Shown here one piece after another: positions 7,981-15,911 of a stretch of DNA of 33,722 nucleotides. The notes beneath the pieces were generated by a model that made no database searches, was not told where the DNA came from, and saw only the letters and a program-made list of their open reading frames with translations. Made by a program: the position numbers and the translations under genes. How positions within the stretch are numbered: the first letter of the stretch is position 1; every line of letters starts with the position of its first letter. Source of the stretch: UBA4644 sp900555855 (GTDB taxonomy: Bacteria > Bacillota > Clostridia > Oscillospirales > Butyricicoccaceae); contig DAWAJD010000023.1 of NCBI GenBank assembly GCA_052289195.1, positions 1-33,722 of the forward strand. Direction: 5' to 3'.

Positions 7981-7997
7981 AAAAGGAGGCTATGGAT

Positions 7998-9029
7998 ATG
8001 AACGAAAAAATTCTGGATCGGAAGAAAAACGGCATGGCCATGCTGCTTTTGTTTCTCCTGCTTTATCTGGCCGCCGTCGGCCTGGTGATTTTCTGCGCCA
8101 CGGGCCTGAAGCACGGCGCTACGCCCCTGCGGGTGATCCCCATGTGCATGGGCATCCTGTGGCTGATGATCGGCTTTATCCCCTTCTGCGGCCTGAAGGT
8201 GCTCAAGCCCCAGGAAGCGCTGGTGCTGACGCTGTTCGGAAAATATATCGGCACGCTGAAGGGCGCGGGCTTTTACTTTGTAAATCCCTTCTGCACGGCC
8301 TTCAACCCCGCCGCAAAGACCAAGCTGAACCAGTCCGGCGATGTGGACGGCGGCAAGACCGCAGGCATCGTGCTGGCGGCGCAGGGTGCGCAGGCTTCGG
8401 TGGAGGTGGGCGGCGACAAGCGGATCTCCCTGAAGATCATGACGCTGAACAACGCCCGCCAGAAGATCAACGACTGCCTGGGCAACCCGGTGGAGATCGG
8501 CATCGCCGTCATGTGGCGGGTGGCGGATACGGCCAAGGCCGTCTTTAATGTAGACAACTTCAAGGAATATCTTTCGCTGCAGTGCGACGCGGCGCTGCGC
8601 AACATCGTGCGCATCTATCCCTACGATGTGGCCCCCAATGTGGATACCACCGGCGACGGCCATGCCGACGAGGGCAGTCTGCGGGGCTCCTCCGAGGTGG
8701 TGGCCCGCCGCATCCGGGACGAGATCCAGGATCGGGTCAGGGAAGCCGGTCTGGAGATCGTGGAGGCCCGCATCACCTATCTGGCCTATGCGCCGGAGAT
8801 CGCCGCCGTCATGCTGCAGCGGCAGCAGGCTTCCGCGATCATCGACGCCCGCAAGATGATCGTGGACGGTGCCGTGGGCATGGTGGAGATGGCGCTGGAC
8901 CGGCTCAATCAGGGCGGCGTGGTCTCGCTGGATGAGGAACGCAAGGCTGCTATGGTGTCCAATCTGCTGGTGGTGCTCTGCGGCAACCGGGACGCCCAAC
9001 CGGTGGTCAATTCCGGCAGCCTGTATTAA
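7998..9029 (+). CDS. SPFH/band 7 domain membrane protein
   Basis: A 343-residue SPFH (stomatin/prohibitin/flotillin) protein. Two N-terminal hydrophobic segments (about residues 12-33 and 46-66) are followed by an SPFH core beginning near LKPQEALVLTLFGKYIGTLKG. It continues with VMWRVADTAKAVFNV and a helical tail (AVMLQRQQASAIIDARK). Such proteins oligomerise at the membrane and scaffold microdomains or proteases. AGGAGG at 7984-7989 is only two bases from an upstream ATG at 7992, so the ATG at 7998 (8-base gap) is preferred. It is followed after 60 bp by an RHH gene, forming a two-gene unit between minus-strand operons. Confidence 0.9.
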   Translation: MNEKILDRKKNGMAMLLLFLLLYLAAVGLVIFCATGLKHGATPLRVIPMCMGILWLMIGFIPFCGLKVLKPQEALVLTLFGKYIGTLKGAGFYFVNPFCTAFNPAAKTKLNQSGDVDGGKTAGIVLAAQGAQASVEVGGDKRISLKIMTLNNARQKINDCLGNPVEIGIAVMWRVADTAKAVFNVDNFKEYLSLQCDAALRNIVRIYPYDVAPNVDTTGDGHADEGSLRGSSEVVARRIRDEIQDRVREAGLEIVEARITYLAYAPEIAAVMLQRQQASAIIDARKMIVDGAVGMVEMALDRLNQGGVVSLDEERKAAMVSNLLVVLCGNRDAQPVVNSGSLY

Positions 9030-9089
9030 CAGCCGCGCGCTTGCGCATGCTGAATAAACGGCAAAAAGCCGTCCGGGAAGGGTGATCTT

Positions 9090-9290
9090 GTGGCAGAAGA
9101 AAAAAAGCAGGTGCCGCTGCGGCTCTCGCCGAAGCTCTACAACGCCATCGCCGCCTGGGCGGAGGACGATTTTCGCTCGGTGAACGGGCAGATCGAATAC
9201 CTGCTGACAGAATGTGTCCGGCAGCGGAAGAAGAACGGGCGCTATGTTTCAGACCGGCTGGATGTCCCGCCAGAGCTGGACCTCGAATAG
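9090..9290 (+). CDS. Arc-like ribbon-helix-helix protein
   Basis: A 66-residue protein with a GTG start and AAGGGTGA four bases upstream. The first 50 residues fit the Arc/MetJ ribbon-helix-helix fold: the strand KKQVPLRLSPKLYNAIAAWA, then DDFRSVNGQIEYLLTECVRQ. These small proteins bind tandem DNA repeats as dimers. The short C-terminal tail is acidic. Its pairing with an SPFH gene suggests it regulates the pair, perhaps through the TGATAT repeats at 7962-7980, but that is inference. No toxin gene is adjacent, so it need not be an antitoxin. Confidence 0.82.
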   Translation: MAEEKKQVPLRLSPKLYNAIAAWAEDDFRSVNGQIEYLLTECVRQRKKNGRYVSDRLDVPPELDLE

Positions 9291-9297
9291 ATCATAC

Positions 9298-9330
9298 AAA
9301 AAGTCTGCGGATGAACCCGCAGACTTTTTT
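9298..9330. terminator. Bidirectional terminator between RHH gene and radA
   Basis: AAAAAGTCTGCGG pairs with CCGCAGACTTTTT around a 6-base loop, with T runs on both strands. It lies 8 bases after the RHH stop and 6 bases after the radA stop, so it can end both convergent transcripts. Confidence 0.92.
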
Positions 9331-9335
9331 GCTTC

Positions 9336-10727
9336 TTATGCTCCTTCGCTCTGCTCAAAGCAGTCCCGAATGGCCTGTTTGATGTCCCGGACGGGGATCA
9401 GGCGAAGGGCTGTCTTGCCCTCCAGCCCCCGGCAGTTGGCCTCCGGCAGGATGCAGGCGGTAAAGCCAAGCCGCTGCAGCTCCGCCACCCGCTGCGCCGC
9501 GCCGGTGACGGCCCGCACCTCGCCGGAAAGGCCCACCTCACCGAAGGCAGCCAGCGTTGGCGAGATGCTCCGCTCCAGATAGCTGGAAGCGATGGCCAGC
9601 AGCACCGCCAGATCGGCGGCAGGCTCGTCCAGCTCCATCCCGCCCACCACATTCACATAGGTATCATAGGCTCCCAGCAGCATACCGGCCCGCTTTTCCA
9701 AAATCGCCAGCAGCAGCACCGCCCGGTTATAGTCGATGCCGGCGGCAGTCCGGCGGGCCGCGCCGTAAGCAGACTTGGTCACCAGGCCCTGTACCTCCGC
9801 AAGGATGGGGCGGGTTCCCTCCAGCGTAGCCACAACGCAGCTTCCGCTGGCGTCCTTTGGGCGTCCCTCCAGAAGCGCAGCGGAGGGATTTTGAATCTCC
9901 TCCAGGCCACGGTCGGTCATTTCAAACATCCCGATCTCATTGGTGGAGCCATAGCGGTTTTTGGTGGTACGCAGCAGCCGGTAGGAGGCATGGCGGTCGC
10001 CCTCAAAGCTCAGGACCGCATCCACCATATGCTCCAGCACCTTGGGACCGGCGATGCCGCCGTCTTTACTCACATGGCCCACCAGAATGACGGAAACGCC
10101 GTTGCTCTTGGAAAACTGCAGCAGCTGCATGGTACATTCCCGGACCTGGGTGACGCTGCCCGGGGCAGACTGCAGCTGGGGATGATACATGGTCTGGATG
10201 GAATCCACGATGAGCACGGCGGGCTTCAGCTGGGCGGCGGAGAGGAGGATGCTGTCCACCTCCGTCTCCGAGCAGATCAGCAGATGCTCCTCCGCCACCT
10301 GCAGCCGCTGTGCCCGAAGCTTGATCTGGGCCAGCGATTCCTCGCCGGTGACATAAAGCACCGTCTGCTCCCGGCAGAGATGGCGGCAGGCCTGCAGCAG
10401 AAGGGTGGATTTTCCGATGCCCGGCGCGCCGGACACCAGCACAAGGCTCCCCTTCACCATGCCGCCGCCCAGGACCCGGTCCAGCTCGCTGATGCCGGTG
10501 GAAAACCGGGCGTCCTGGGTGATGCTGATGTCTTTGAGGGGAACAGGGGTATTGCCCTTTCCTGTGCAGCCGGGGATCGCTGCGCTGCTCCGGGCAGGAG
10601 CCTTATCCTCCCGCAGGAGCATCTCCTCCATGGTGTTCCAGCTGCCGCAGGAGGGGCATTTCCCAAACCATTTCGGGGAATCGTAGCCGCAGGACGAGCA
10701 GACATATTCCGTCTTTGCCTTTGCCAT
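9336..10727 (-). CDS. radA: DNA repair protein RadA (Sms)
   Basis: A 463-residue RadA, a RecA-like ATPase that promotes branch migration in recombination. The N-terminal zinc finger uses C10, C13, C24 and C27 (CSSCGYD, CPSCGSW). The Walker A motif is SGAPGIGKST (about residues 99-108), the RadA signature KNRYG lies near residue 256, and the C-terminal third is the Lon-like domain (GGMELDEPAADLAVLLAIAS). Length matches the family. It starts six bases after the cwlD stop, so the two genes are translationally close and probably co-transcribed. Confidence 0.97.
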   Translation of the reverse strand: MAKAKTEYVCSSCGYDSPKWFGKCPSCGSWNTMEEMLLREDKAPARSSAAIPGCTGKGNTPVPLKDISITQDARFSTGISELDRVLGGGMVKGSLVLVSGAPGIGKSTLLLQACRHLCREQTVLYVTGEESLAQIKLRAQRLQVAEEHLLICSETEVDSILLSAAQLKPAVLIVDSIQTMYHPQLQSAPGSVTQVRECTMQLLQFSKSNGVSVILVGHVSKDGGIAGPKVLEHMVDAVLSFEGDRHASYRLLRTTKNRYGSTNEIGMFEMTDRGLEEIQNPSAALLEGRPKDASGSCVVATLEGTRPILAEVQGLVTKSAYGAARRTAAGIDYNRAVLLLAILEKRAGMLLGAYDTYVNVVGGMELDEPAADLAVLLAIASSYLERSISPTLAAFGEVGLSGEVRAVTGAAQRVAELQRLGFTACILPEANCRGLEGKTALRLIPVRDIKQAIRDCFEQSEGA

Positions 10728-10733
10728 AATTCT

Positions 10734-11489
10734 TTATCCTCTGCTTTCCAAATAGCCGCAGGCGATGGCCAGGGCGATTTTTGTCTGATAGGTCTCCTGC
10801 TGCAGCAGGAGACATTCCTCCGGGTTGGAGAGGAAGCCGCATTCGATGGTGACGGCAGGAGCGGTGATATTTTTCATAAGGAAGACGCCCTCCGGCGCAG
10901 GCTTGATCTTCCGGTCGTTGGCCGGGTCCAGCGCCTGCCGCAGGGTCTTCTGAAGCGTCTCCGCCAGCTGGACGCTTTTGGGGTGGTTGGGCGAATAAAA
11001 CACCTGCGCCCCGGAATAGACTGCCTGGGAAAACTGATTCAGATGGATGCTCAAAAAGGGACATTCCGGGTGGCTCCGCGCCAGCGCCAGCCGGGCATTG
11101 AGATCTGCATTTTTGTTCTGCCGGGCGGAGGCCTCCGGCGAAAAATCCAGCGAGCCCTCGTCCTCCCGCACCATGCCCGCCGAGACGCCCGCAAAGCCCA
11201 GCAGAAGCTGCGTCTTTCGGGAAACGGACAGGGTGATGGGCGCTTCGCAGACGCCCTCCGGCGAGACGGCTCCGCCGTCCATGCCGCCATGGCCCGCGTC
11301 CAGCAGGACCTCCAGCCGTGCGCCGGTCTCCAGCGCCGTCCGGCGGGGGCGGCTGCCCGTGATGATCAGAAACAGTATAACCGTTATGGAGAGCAATGTC
11401 AAAACGCCGTAAAACAGCAGCGTGCCCGGCCGGTAGCCCCAGAGGGCCCCGGGCTTATTCCAGCGCGCCCGCAAGGAAGGCGCCCCCAA
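10734..11489 (-). CDS. cwlD: N-acetylmuramoyl-L-alanine amidase CwlD-like
   Basis: An Amidase_3 family zinc enzyme of about 250 residues with one N-terminal membrane anchor (LLFYGVLTLLSITVILFLII). Zinc and catalytic motifs are LDAGHGGMDGG, SIHLNQF and TIECGFLSN. In spore formers CwlD cuts the peptide from muramic acid so that cortex muramic-lactam can be made; spore formation is thus suggested for this organism. The longest frame begins with TTG, overlapping the preceding TIGR04086-type gene by 35 bp, and no ATG precedes the membrane segment, so the exact start is uncertain. Translational coupling to the upstream gene is likely. Confidence 0.9.
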   Translation of the reverse strand: MGAPSLRARWNKPGALWGYRPGTLLFYGVLTLLSITVILFLIITGSRPRRTALETGARLEVLLDAGHGGMDGGAVSPEGVCEAPITLSVSRKTQLLLGFAGVSAGMVREDEGSLDFSPEASARQNKNADLNARLALARSHPECPFLSIHLNQFSQAVYSGAQVFYSPNHPKSVQLAETLQKTLRQALDPANDRKIKPAPEGVFLMKNITAPAVTIECGFLSNPEECLLLQQETYQTKIALAIACGYLESRG

Positions 11490-11850
11490 CGCCGCCCAGC
11501 GCAGCCGCGCCCAGCGACATCAGCAGTCTTCCGCCGTCGACCCCGCCGGAAAACAGCAGCATCCCACAGATCAGCAGCAGCAAAAAGGCCGTCAGCGCGG
11601 AAAGGCCGCCCTGCAGCAGCTTGCGGCAGCCGCCCCTTGCCGCCAGCAGCGCTGCAAGAAAACAGCCCAGCGCCACGATGACCAGCCCCAGCAGACAGCT
11701 CTTGTCCAGCGGCAGCATCTCCCGGCTCATGAGCCAGGCGCAGAAAAAGGTCAGCGCCAGCATAAACCCGCAGCCCAGCGCGCCGCAGAGCAGGATCCTG
11801 CCCGGCGCGATCCGCGGCTCCGCCTCCCGGCGGCTCTGCTTCTTCTTCAT
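11455..11850 (-). CDS. TIGR04086-type small membrane protein
   Basis: A 131-residue protein with a basic N-terminus and four hydrophobic helices, rich in glycine and alanine. This matches the TIGR04086/YrzE-like membrane proteins common near yajC in clostridia; function unknown. The start is the ATG right after a T run that follows GGGAGG. That ribosome site is the right arm of a terminator-like hairpin (see 11851-11894), so expression should depend on that structure. Its 3' end overlaps the cwlD frame. Confidence 0.75.
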   Translation of the reverse strand: MKKKQSRREAEPRIAPGRILLCGALGCGFMLALTFFCAWLMSREMLPLDKSCLLGLVIVALGCFLAALLAARGGCRKLLQGGLSALTAFLLLLICGMLLFSGGVDGGRLLMSLGAAALGGVGGAFLAGALE

Positions 11851-11894
11851 AAAAAAACCTCCCGCATCGTTTCTCACTGAAACCTATGCGGGAG
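11851..11894 (-). terminator. Terminator-like hairpin sequestering the next ribosome site
   Basis: On the minus strand CTCCCGCAT (11894-11886) pairs perfectly with ATGCGGGAG (11867-11859). An inner GTTTC/GAAAC pairing is followed by G and seven T. It follows the yajC stop by 12 bases. The right arm holds GGGAG, the ribosome binding site of the TIGR04086-type gene, whose ATG comes directly after the T run. Confidence 0.85.
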
Positions 11895-11906
11895 GGACGG
11901 GCGCTA

Positions 11907-12374
11907 TTACTCGTCTTTGCCGGTGGTGAGCTCGTCGGGCGTCGCTTCCGCGGCCTTGACCTCGTCCTTGGTCTCCTTGGCCTTGACCTCGGCAGAGCCG
12001 CCTTCCTTGGTCTGGATGGCCCACTTCTTGACGGTCATGCGGTTTTTGGCGGCGCCGGTCTCAAAGGTGACCTCGTCGTCCTTGATGCTGATGATCCGGC
12101 CCACAAAGCCGCCGATGGTGACGATCTTATCGCCGGGCTGCAGGCTGTTGCGCAGCATCCGGTCGGCCTTCTCCTTTTTCTTCTGGGGACGGAGGATCAT
12201 GAAGTAAAAGACGGCCACGATGATGATCAGCCAGATGATGGTGCCGTACTGGGCAAAGCCGGAGACCTGCGTATTGGCAGTATCGGCAGCTTCACCCTCG
12301 GCAAAAGCGCTCATGGACAGCAGGCTCGTCAGGCCGCCCGCGGCCAGCAGCATTTTTTTCAGTTTGGAACTCAT
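11907..12374 (-). CDS. yajC: Preprotein translocase accessory subunit YajC
   Basis: A 155-residue YajC. The family core is a single membrane helix (IIWLIIIVAVFYFMIL) followed by RPQKKKEKADRMLRNSLQPG, then DKIVTIGGFVGRI, a small beta domain. It associates with SecDF and the Sec translocon. Unlike E. coli YajC it has an extra N-terminal segment that looks like a signal peptide (hydrophobic stretch ending SAFAEG), and a long charged C-terminal tail. GGGAGG six bases upstream fixes the start; a longer frame from 12434 lacks support. It lies 66 bp downstream of tgt, a conserved pairing. secDF is not adjacent. Confidence 0.93.
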   Translation of the reverse strand: MSSKLKKMLLAAGGLTSLLSMSAFAEGEAADTANTQVSGFAQYGTIIWLIIIVAVFYFMILRPQKKKEKADRMLRNSLQPGDKIVTIGGFVGRIISIKDDEVTFETGAAKNRMTVKKWAIQTKEGGSAEVKAKETKDEVKAAEATPDELTTGKDE

Positions 12375-12440
12375 AAGTTGCCTCCCAGTCATGTAAGATA
12401 ATTTGATTATAAACAAACTTTTTGGAAAAAACAAGGCGTT

Positions 12441-13574
12441 TCAGATCCTTTTCACCAATTTTTCGCTGTTTTCCCGGCGGAACTCCTCAAAGCGGCCCTC
12501 CTCGATGGCCTGCCGGATCTGGGCCATGAGATGGTTGTAGAAATACAGATTGTGCATGACGGCCAGCCGCATACCCAGCATCTCCCCCGCCTTCAGCAGG
12601 TGGCGCACATAGCCCCGGGAATACCGGCGGCACACCGGGCAGCCGCATTCGGGATCCAGCGGCCGGGGATCGGTCATATATTTGGCGTTGTTCAGGTTGA
12701 TGGCCCCCTGTGAGGTGAACACATGGCCGTGGCGGGCGTTGCGGGATGGCATGACGCAGTCGAAGAAATCCACGCCCCGGGCTACTGCCTCAATGATATT
12801 GGAGGGGGTTCCCACGCCCATCAGGTAGCGAGGGCGGTCTGCGGGCATATAGGGCTCCACCGTCTCGATGATCTCATACATGGTCTCCGCCGGCTCACCC
12901 ACAGCCAGCCCGCCGATGGCATAGCCGGGCAGCTCCAGCGCCGCGATCTCCTGCATATGTTTGACCCGGAGATCGGGATAGGTCCCGCCCTGATTGATGC
13001 CCCAGAGCATCTGGCCGGGGTTCACCGTGTCCGGCCGCTGTTTGAGCCGCTCCAGCTCGTCCCGGCAGCGCCGGAGCCAGCGGGTAGTCCTGTCACAGGA
13101 GCGGGCCACATAGTCGTGGGGCGAGGGATTTTCGATGCACTCGTCAAAGGCCATGGCGATGTCTGAGCCCAGCGACCATTGGATCAGCATGCTCTCCTCG
13201 GGGCCCATGAAGATGTGCCGGCCATCGGTGTGGGCATTGAAATAAACGCCCTCCTCCCGAATACGCCGGAGCACAGCCAGAGAAAACACCTGAAAGCCGC
13301 CGCTGTCCGTCAGGATGGGGCCGCTCCAGTCCATAAACCGGTGCAGGCCGCCCAGCTGCTTGACCACATCCTGTCCGGGGCGGACATGGAGGTGGTAGGT
13401 ATTGGAAAGCTCCACCTGGCAGCCCAGCTGGCGCAGATCCTCCGCGGAAAGGCCGCCCTTAATGGCGGCCTGCGTGCCTACATTCATAAAGACCGGGGTC
13501 TGAACGGCGCCGTGAGCCGTCTGGAAAACACCGCGCCGGGCTTTGCCGTCGGTGGTGATCAGCTTAAACATCAT
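12441..13574 (-). CDS. tgt: tRNA-guanine transglycosylase
   Basis: A 377-residue Tgt, which swaps guanine 34 for preQ1 in GUN-anticodon tRNAs during queuosine synthesis. Key motifs are VGTQAAIKG, the catalytic DSGGFQVFSL, GGLAVGEP, and the zinc site CGCPVCRRYSRGYVRHLL with the later MHNLYFYNHLM histidine. Three ATG codons follow GGAGGAGA in tandem; the second or third has the best spacing, so the start is uncertain by one codon. It overlaps the 3' end of rmuC slightly, consistent with coupled translation in a gdpD-rmuC-tgt-yajC operon. Confidence 0.97.
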   Translation of the reverse strand: MMFKLITTDGKARRGVFQTAHGAVQTPVFMNVGTQAAIKGGLSAEDLRQLGCQVELSNTYHLHVRPGQDVVKQLGGLHRFMDWSGPILTDSGGFQVFSLAVLRRIREEGVYFNAHTDGRHIFMGPEESMLIQWSLGSDIAMAFDECIENPSPHDYVARSCDRTTRWLRRCRDELERLKQRPDTVNPGQMLWGINQGGTYPDLRVKHMQEIAALELPGYAIGGLAVGEPAETMYEIIETVEPYMPADRPRYLMGVGTPSNIIEAVARGVDFFDCVMPSRNARHGHVFTSQGAINLNNAKYMTDPRPLDPECGCPVCRRYSRGYVRHLLKAGEMLGMRLAVMHNLYFYNHLMAQIRQAIEEGRFEEFRRENSEKLVKRI

Positions 13575-14796
13575 CATTCTCCTCCGGAGACGCCGCAGGC
13601 ATCAGCTCTGCCGGCAGGGCCTCCACTTGTTTCAGGGTGCTTTGGATCTTCCTGGTCCGGACGCCCACCAGCTTATCCAGATCGTCGCCGGCCTGCGCCA
13701 GACGCTTCTGGGTGGATTCCAGAACGGAAGCAAAGGTATTGAACTCGGTTTTCACCGCGCCCAGCACCTTCCAGACCTCGCCGGAGCGCTTCTGGATGGC
13801 AAGGGTGCGGAAGCCCATCTGCAGGCTGTTCAGCAGGGCGCTCATGGTGGTGGGGCCTGCCAGCGTCACCTGATAGTCCCGCTGCAGCGTCTCCGCCATG
13901 CCGCCACGGATCAGCTCCGCATAGAGGCCCTCCGTGGGGATGAACAGGATGGCGAAATCCGTGGTGTTAGGCGGGTCGATATATTTGGTGCGGACCTCCT
14001 TGGCAAAGCCCTTCACCCGCTGGAACAGCGCCTTTTTCGCGCTGTCTGCCAGCGCGGGATCTGCCGCGTCATAGGCGTCCAGCAGCTGCTGATAGGCGTC
14101 CAGCGGGAACTTTGCATCCACCGGCAGCCAGACCGGCCTGCCGTCGCTGCCGGGCAGGCGCACAGCATATTCCACATTGGCCTGGCTCCCCTTTTTGGTG
14201 GCCACATTTGCGGCATATTGCTCCGGGGAAAGGATCTGCTCCAGGATCGCGCCCAGCTGGATCTCCCCCAGGATGCCCCGGGTCTTCACATTGGAGAGGA
14301 CTTTTTTCAAATCGCCCACGCCGGCGGCCAGCGACTGCATCTCGCCCAGGCCCTTATAGACCGCCTCCAGCCGCTGAGAGACCTGCTGGAAGGATTCGCT
14401 GAGCTTGCGGTCCAGCGTTTCCTGCAGCTTTTCGTCCACGGTGCGGCGGATGCCGTCCAGCTGCAGCTGGCTGGCGGTCTGCATATGATTCAGGCTCTCC
14501 GTCATGCTCCGGCGCAGCTGCTCCAGCTTCTGCTCGGTCTGCATGGCGGCGTCGGCCTGCTGCGTCTGCAGCCGGCTCAGGGAGGTCTCCACTGACTTGG
14601 CCAATATATCCTGCCGGCCCTGCAGGGCGGCGCTGCTTTTTTCCGCGTTTCGCAGAAGGTCCTCCAGTGTCTTCAGCCGGGTCTCCAGGCTGCCCGCCTC
14701 CGTCTGCTGCGCCCGCTGCCGGCGCAGCAGCAAAAGCAGCAGCACAAAGCACCCTGCCAGCAGCAAAAGCGCCGGGATCATCCAAGCTTCCTTCAT
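13564..14796 (-). CDS. rmuC: DNA recombination protein RmuC homologue
   Basis: A 410-residue RmuC-family protein. It has an N-terminal membrane helix (MIPALLLLAGCFVLLLLLL), a long coiled coil (about residues 30-150), and the conserved PD-(D/E)XK-like RmuC core with VKTRGILGEIQLGAILEQIL, LPVDAKFPLDAY and DFAILFIPTEGLYAE. RmuC limits recombination at inverted repeats in E. coli; its enzymatic activity is predicted, not established. The start ATG lies 3 bases after the gdpD stop, and the 3' end overlaps tgt. Confidence 0.93.
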   Translation of the reverse strand: MKEAWMIPALLLLAGCFVLLLLLLRRQRAQQTEAGSLETRLKTLEDLLRNAEKSSAALQGRQDILAKSVETSLSRLQTQQADAAMQTEQKLEQLRRSMTESLNHMQTASQLQLDGIRRTVDEKLQETLDRKLSESFQQVSQRLEAVYKGLGEMQSLAAGVGDLKKVLSNVKTRGILGEIQLGAILEQILSPEQYAANVATKKGSQANVEYAVRLPGSDGRPVWLPVDAKFPLDAYQQLLDAYDAADPALADSAKKALFQRVKGFAKEVRTKYIDPPNTTDFAILFIPTEGLYAELIRGGMAETLQRDYQVTLAGPTTMSALLNSLQMGFRTLAIQKRSGEVWKVLGAVKTEFNTFASVLESTQKRLAQAGDDLDKLVGVRTRKIQSTLKQVEALPAELMPAASPEENDDV

Positions 14797-14799
14797 GGC

Positions 14800-15537
14800 T
14801 CACAGCTCCAAATGCTCATAGATCACGCCGTCGCACAGGCGATCAGCCTTTTTCAGCTCCGCCTCCGTGCGGATGGTCCAGCCCAGCAGAGGCAAGCCGT
14901 GCTTTTTGCAGGCCAGGCGGAGCTTGTAGTCGATCTTCTGAATATCAAAGGCGATAAAATCCGGCCGGCTCAGGGGATTGAACATCAGGTGGCGGGAATA
15001 GAACTTGAACTGCCTGTTCTCATCGTCCAGATTGCCCAGCTGCCCCCGGATATATTGGGGTGCATGGCGGTGCAGCCAGACCAGCACCTCGGGATTGAAG
15101 GCTTCCAGAATGAACTCTCCCTGATAAGACGCCAGACGCTTCATCAGGACAGGCTCCAGCCGGCCCACCTCACCCAGGCGCTCGCTTTTGATCTCCAGCA
15201 GCAACGGGACTTTGCCGTTCACCAGCTCCAGCACCTCGTCCAGCGTGGGGATCTGTGCGTCTGTCCCCTGCAGGCGCAGCTTGCGCAGATCCTCCAGCGT
15301 CCATTCCTCCACGATCCCGGGGACGCCGGTCATGCGCTTCAGCTGGAAATCATGGAGCACCACCAGCCGGTTGTCTGCCGTGGCATGGAGATCCAGCTCG
15401 ATGGCCTTGCCCTGCTCTACAGCCCGTGCAAAGGCCGGAAGCGAGTTTTCCGGGATGCCCAGCTCCCGGTCGTGCAGGCCACGGTGGGCCACCTGACGGT
15501 AATGATCGATGAACGCCGTTCTTTCTTGCTGCTTCAT
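14800..15537 (-). CDS. Glycerophosphodiester phosphodiesterase family protein
   Basis: A 245-residue GDPD (TIM-barrel) protein. The catalytic signature is complete: VAHRGLHDRELGIPENSLPAF (His-Arg, Glu-Asn), IELDLHATADNRLVVLHD (Glu, Asp and His) and LLLEIKSE. These enzymes split glycerophosphodiesters into glycerol-3-phosphate and an alcohol. No signal peptide is present, so it is probably cytoplasmic. GGGAGG precedes the ATG by 8 bases. It is the first gene of the operon running through rmuC, tgt and yajC. Confidence 0.93.
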   Translation of the reverse strand: MKQQERTAFIDHYRQVAHRGLHDRELGIPENSLPAFARAVEQGKAIELDLHATADNRLVVLHDFQLKRMTGVPGIVEEWTLEDLRKLRLQGTDAQIPTLDEVLELVNGKVPLLLEIKSERLGEVGRLEPVLMKRLASYQGEFILEAFNPEVLVWLHRHAPQYIRGQLGNLDDENRQFKFYSRHLMFNPLSRPDFIAFDIQKIDYKLRLACKKHGLPLLGWTIRTEAELKKADRLCDGVIYEHLEL

Positions 15538-15573
15538 AGCGAAAGCCTCCCGCCTGTTTTATCCTTTGATTAG

Positions 15574-15602
15574 AGCATACCACATTTTCCCGTCTGTGAC
15601 AA
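15574..15602 (-). promoter_or_regulatory. Promoter of the gdpD-rmuC-tgt-yajC operon
   Basis: Minus strand: -35 TTGTCA (15602-15597), 17-bp spacer, -10 TATGCT (15579-15574), about 30 bases before the gdpD start. Confidence 0.7.
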
Positions 15603-15666
15603 GAGGTTCGGGCGACCTCCGGCCGGGCAAGGGAGTCACCGTGTGCAAATGTTTACAAATCTCCCC

Positions 15667-15694
15667 TTGACTTTCTCCGGCGATCCGTTAAAAT
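15667..15694 (+). promoter_or_regulatory. Promoter of CNNM transporter copy 1
   Basis: -35 TTGACT (15667-15672), 16-bp spacer, -10 TAAAAT (15689-15694). It gives a 5' leader of about 210 bases before the coding region. Confidence 0.65.
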
Positions 15695-15699
15695 TATAT

Positions 15700-15890
15700 A
15701 CTGAATTATTTTGCGAAAAGGAGATGGTTTTTTGGATCCGCTTCCCCGAAGTTGTGGGAACCCCCCGTCAGAGGAGCCGGTGATACCGGTGTGTTTTCCT
15801 AAGGCTGCGATCCGATTCCGGATGTTTACCGTGATCCTGCGGTGACGCCATGGCGATCGGCCAGATCTTATTTCAAAAAAACACACATAT
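15700..15890 (+). promoter_or_regulatory. Long structured leader of CNNM copy 1, unidentified
   Basis: This gene-free leader can fold into several helices. A closing stem joins GGATCCGC (15734-15741) and GCGATCC (15807-15813) with a bulged C. Inside it lie AGGA/TCCT (15772/15797) and CCGG/CCGG (15777/15786). Further on, TTACCG pairs with CGGTGA. It does not match the consensus cores that I recall for the M-box, yybP-ykoY manganese or cobalamin riboswitches. No T-tailed terminator was seen, so any control would act at translation. Confidence 0.4.
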
Positions 15891-15911
15891 CAATGGAGGT
15901 TCTTCTGAACA

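Noticed and set aside
9090..9290. Antitoxin of a toxin-antitoxin pair
   Set aside because: RHH fold fits, but the neighbour is an SPFH membrane protein and no small toxin gene is adjacent.
9891..11681. Plus-strand frame of about 600 codons across radA and cwlD
   Set aside because: Shadow frame; the opposite strand encodes clear RadA and CwlD.
15700..15890. Cobalamin, M-box or manganese riboswitch before CNNM copy 1
   Set aside because: Words such as GGGAA and CCGGTGAT recall some of these, but the ordered conserved cores are missing; kept only as an unidentified leader.
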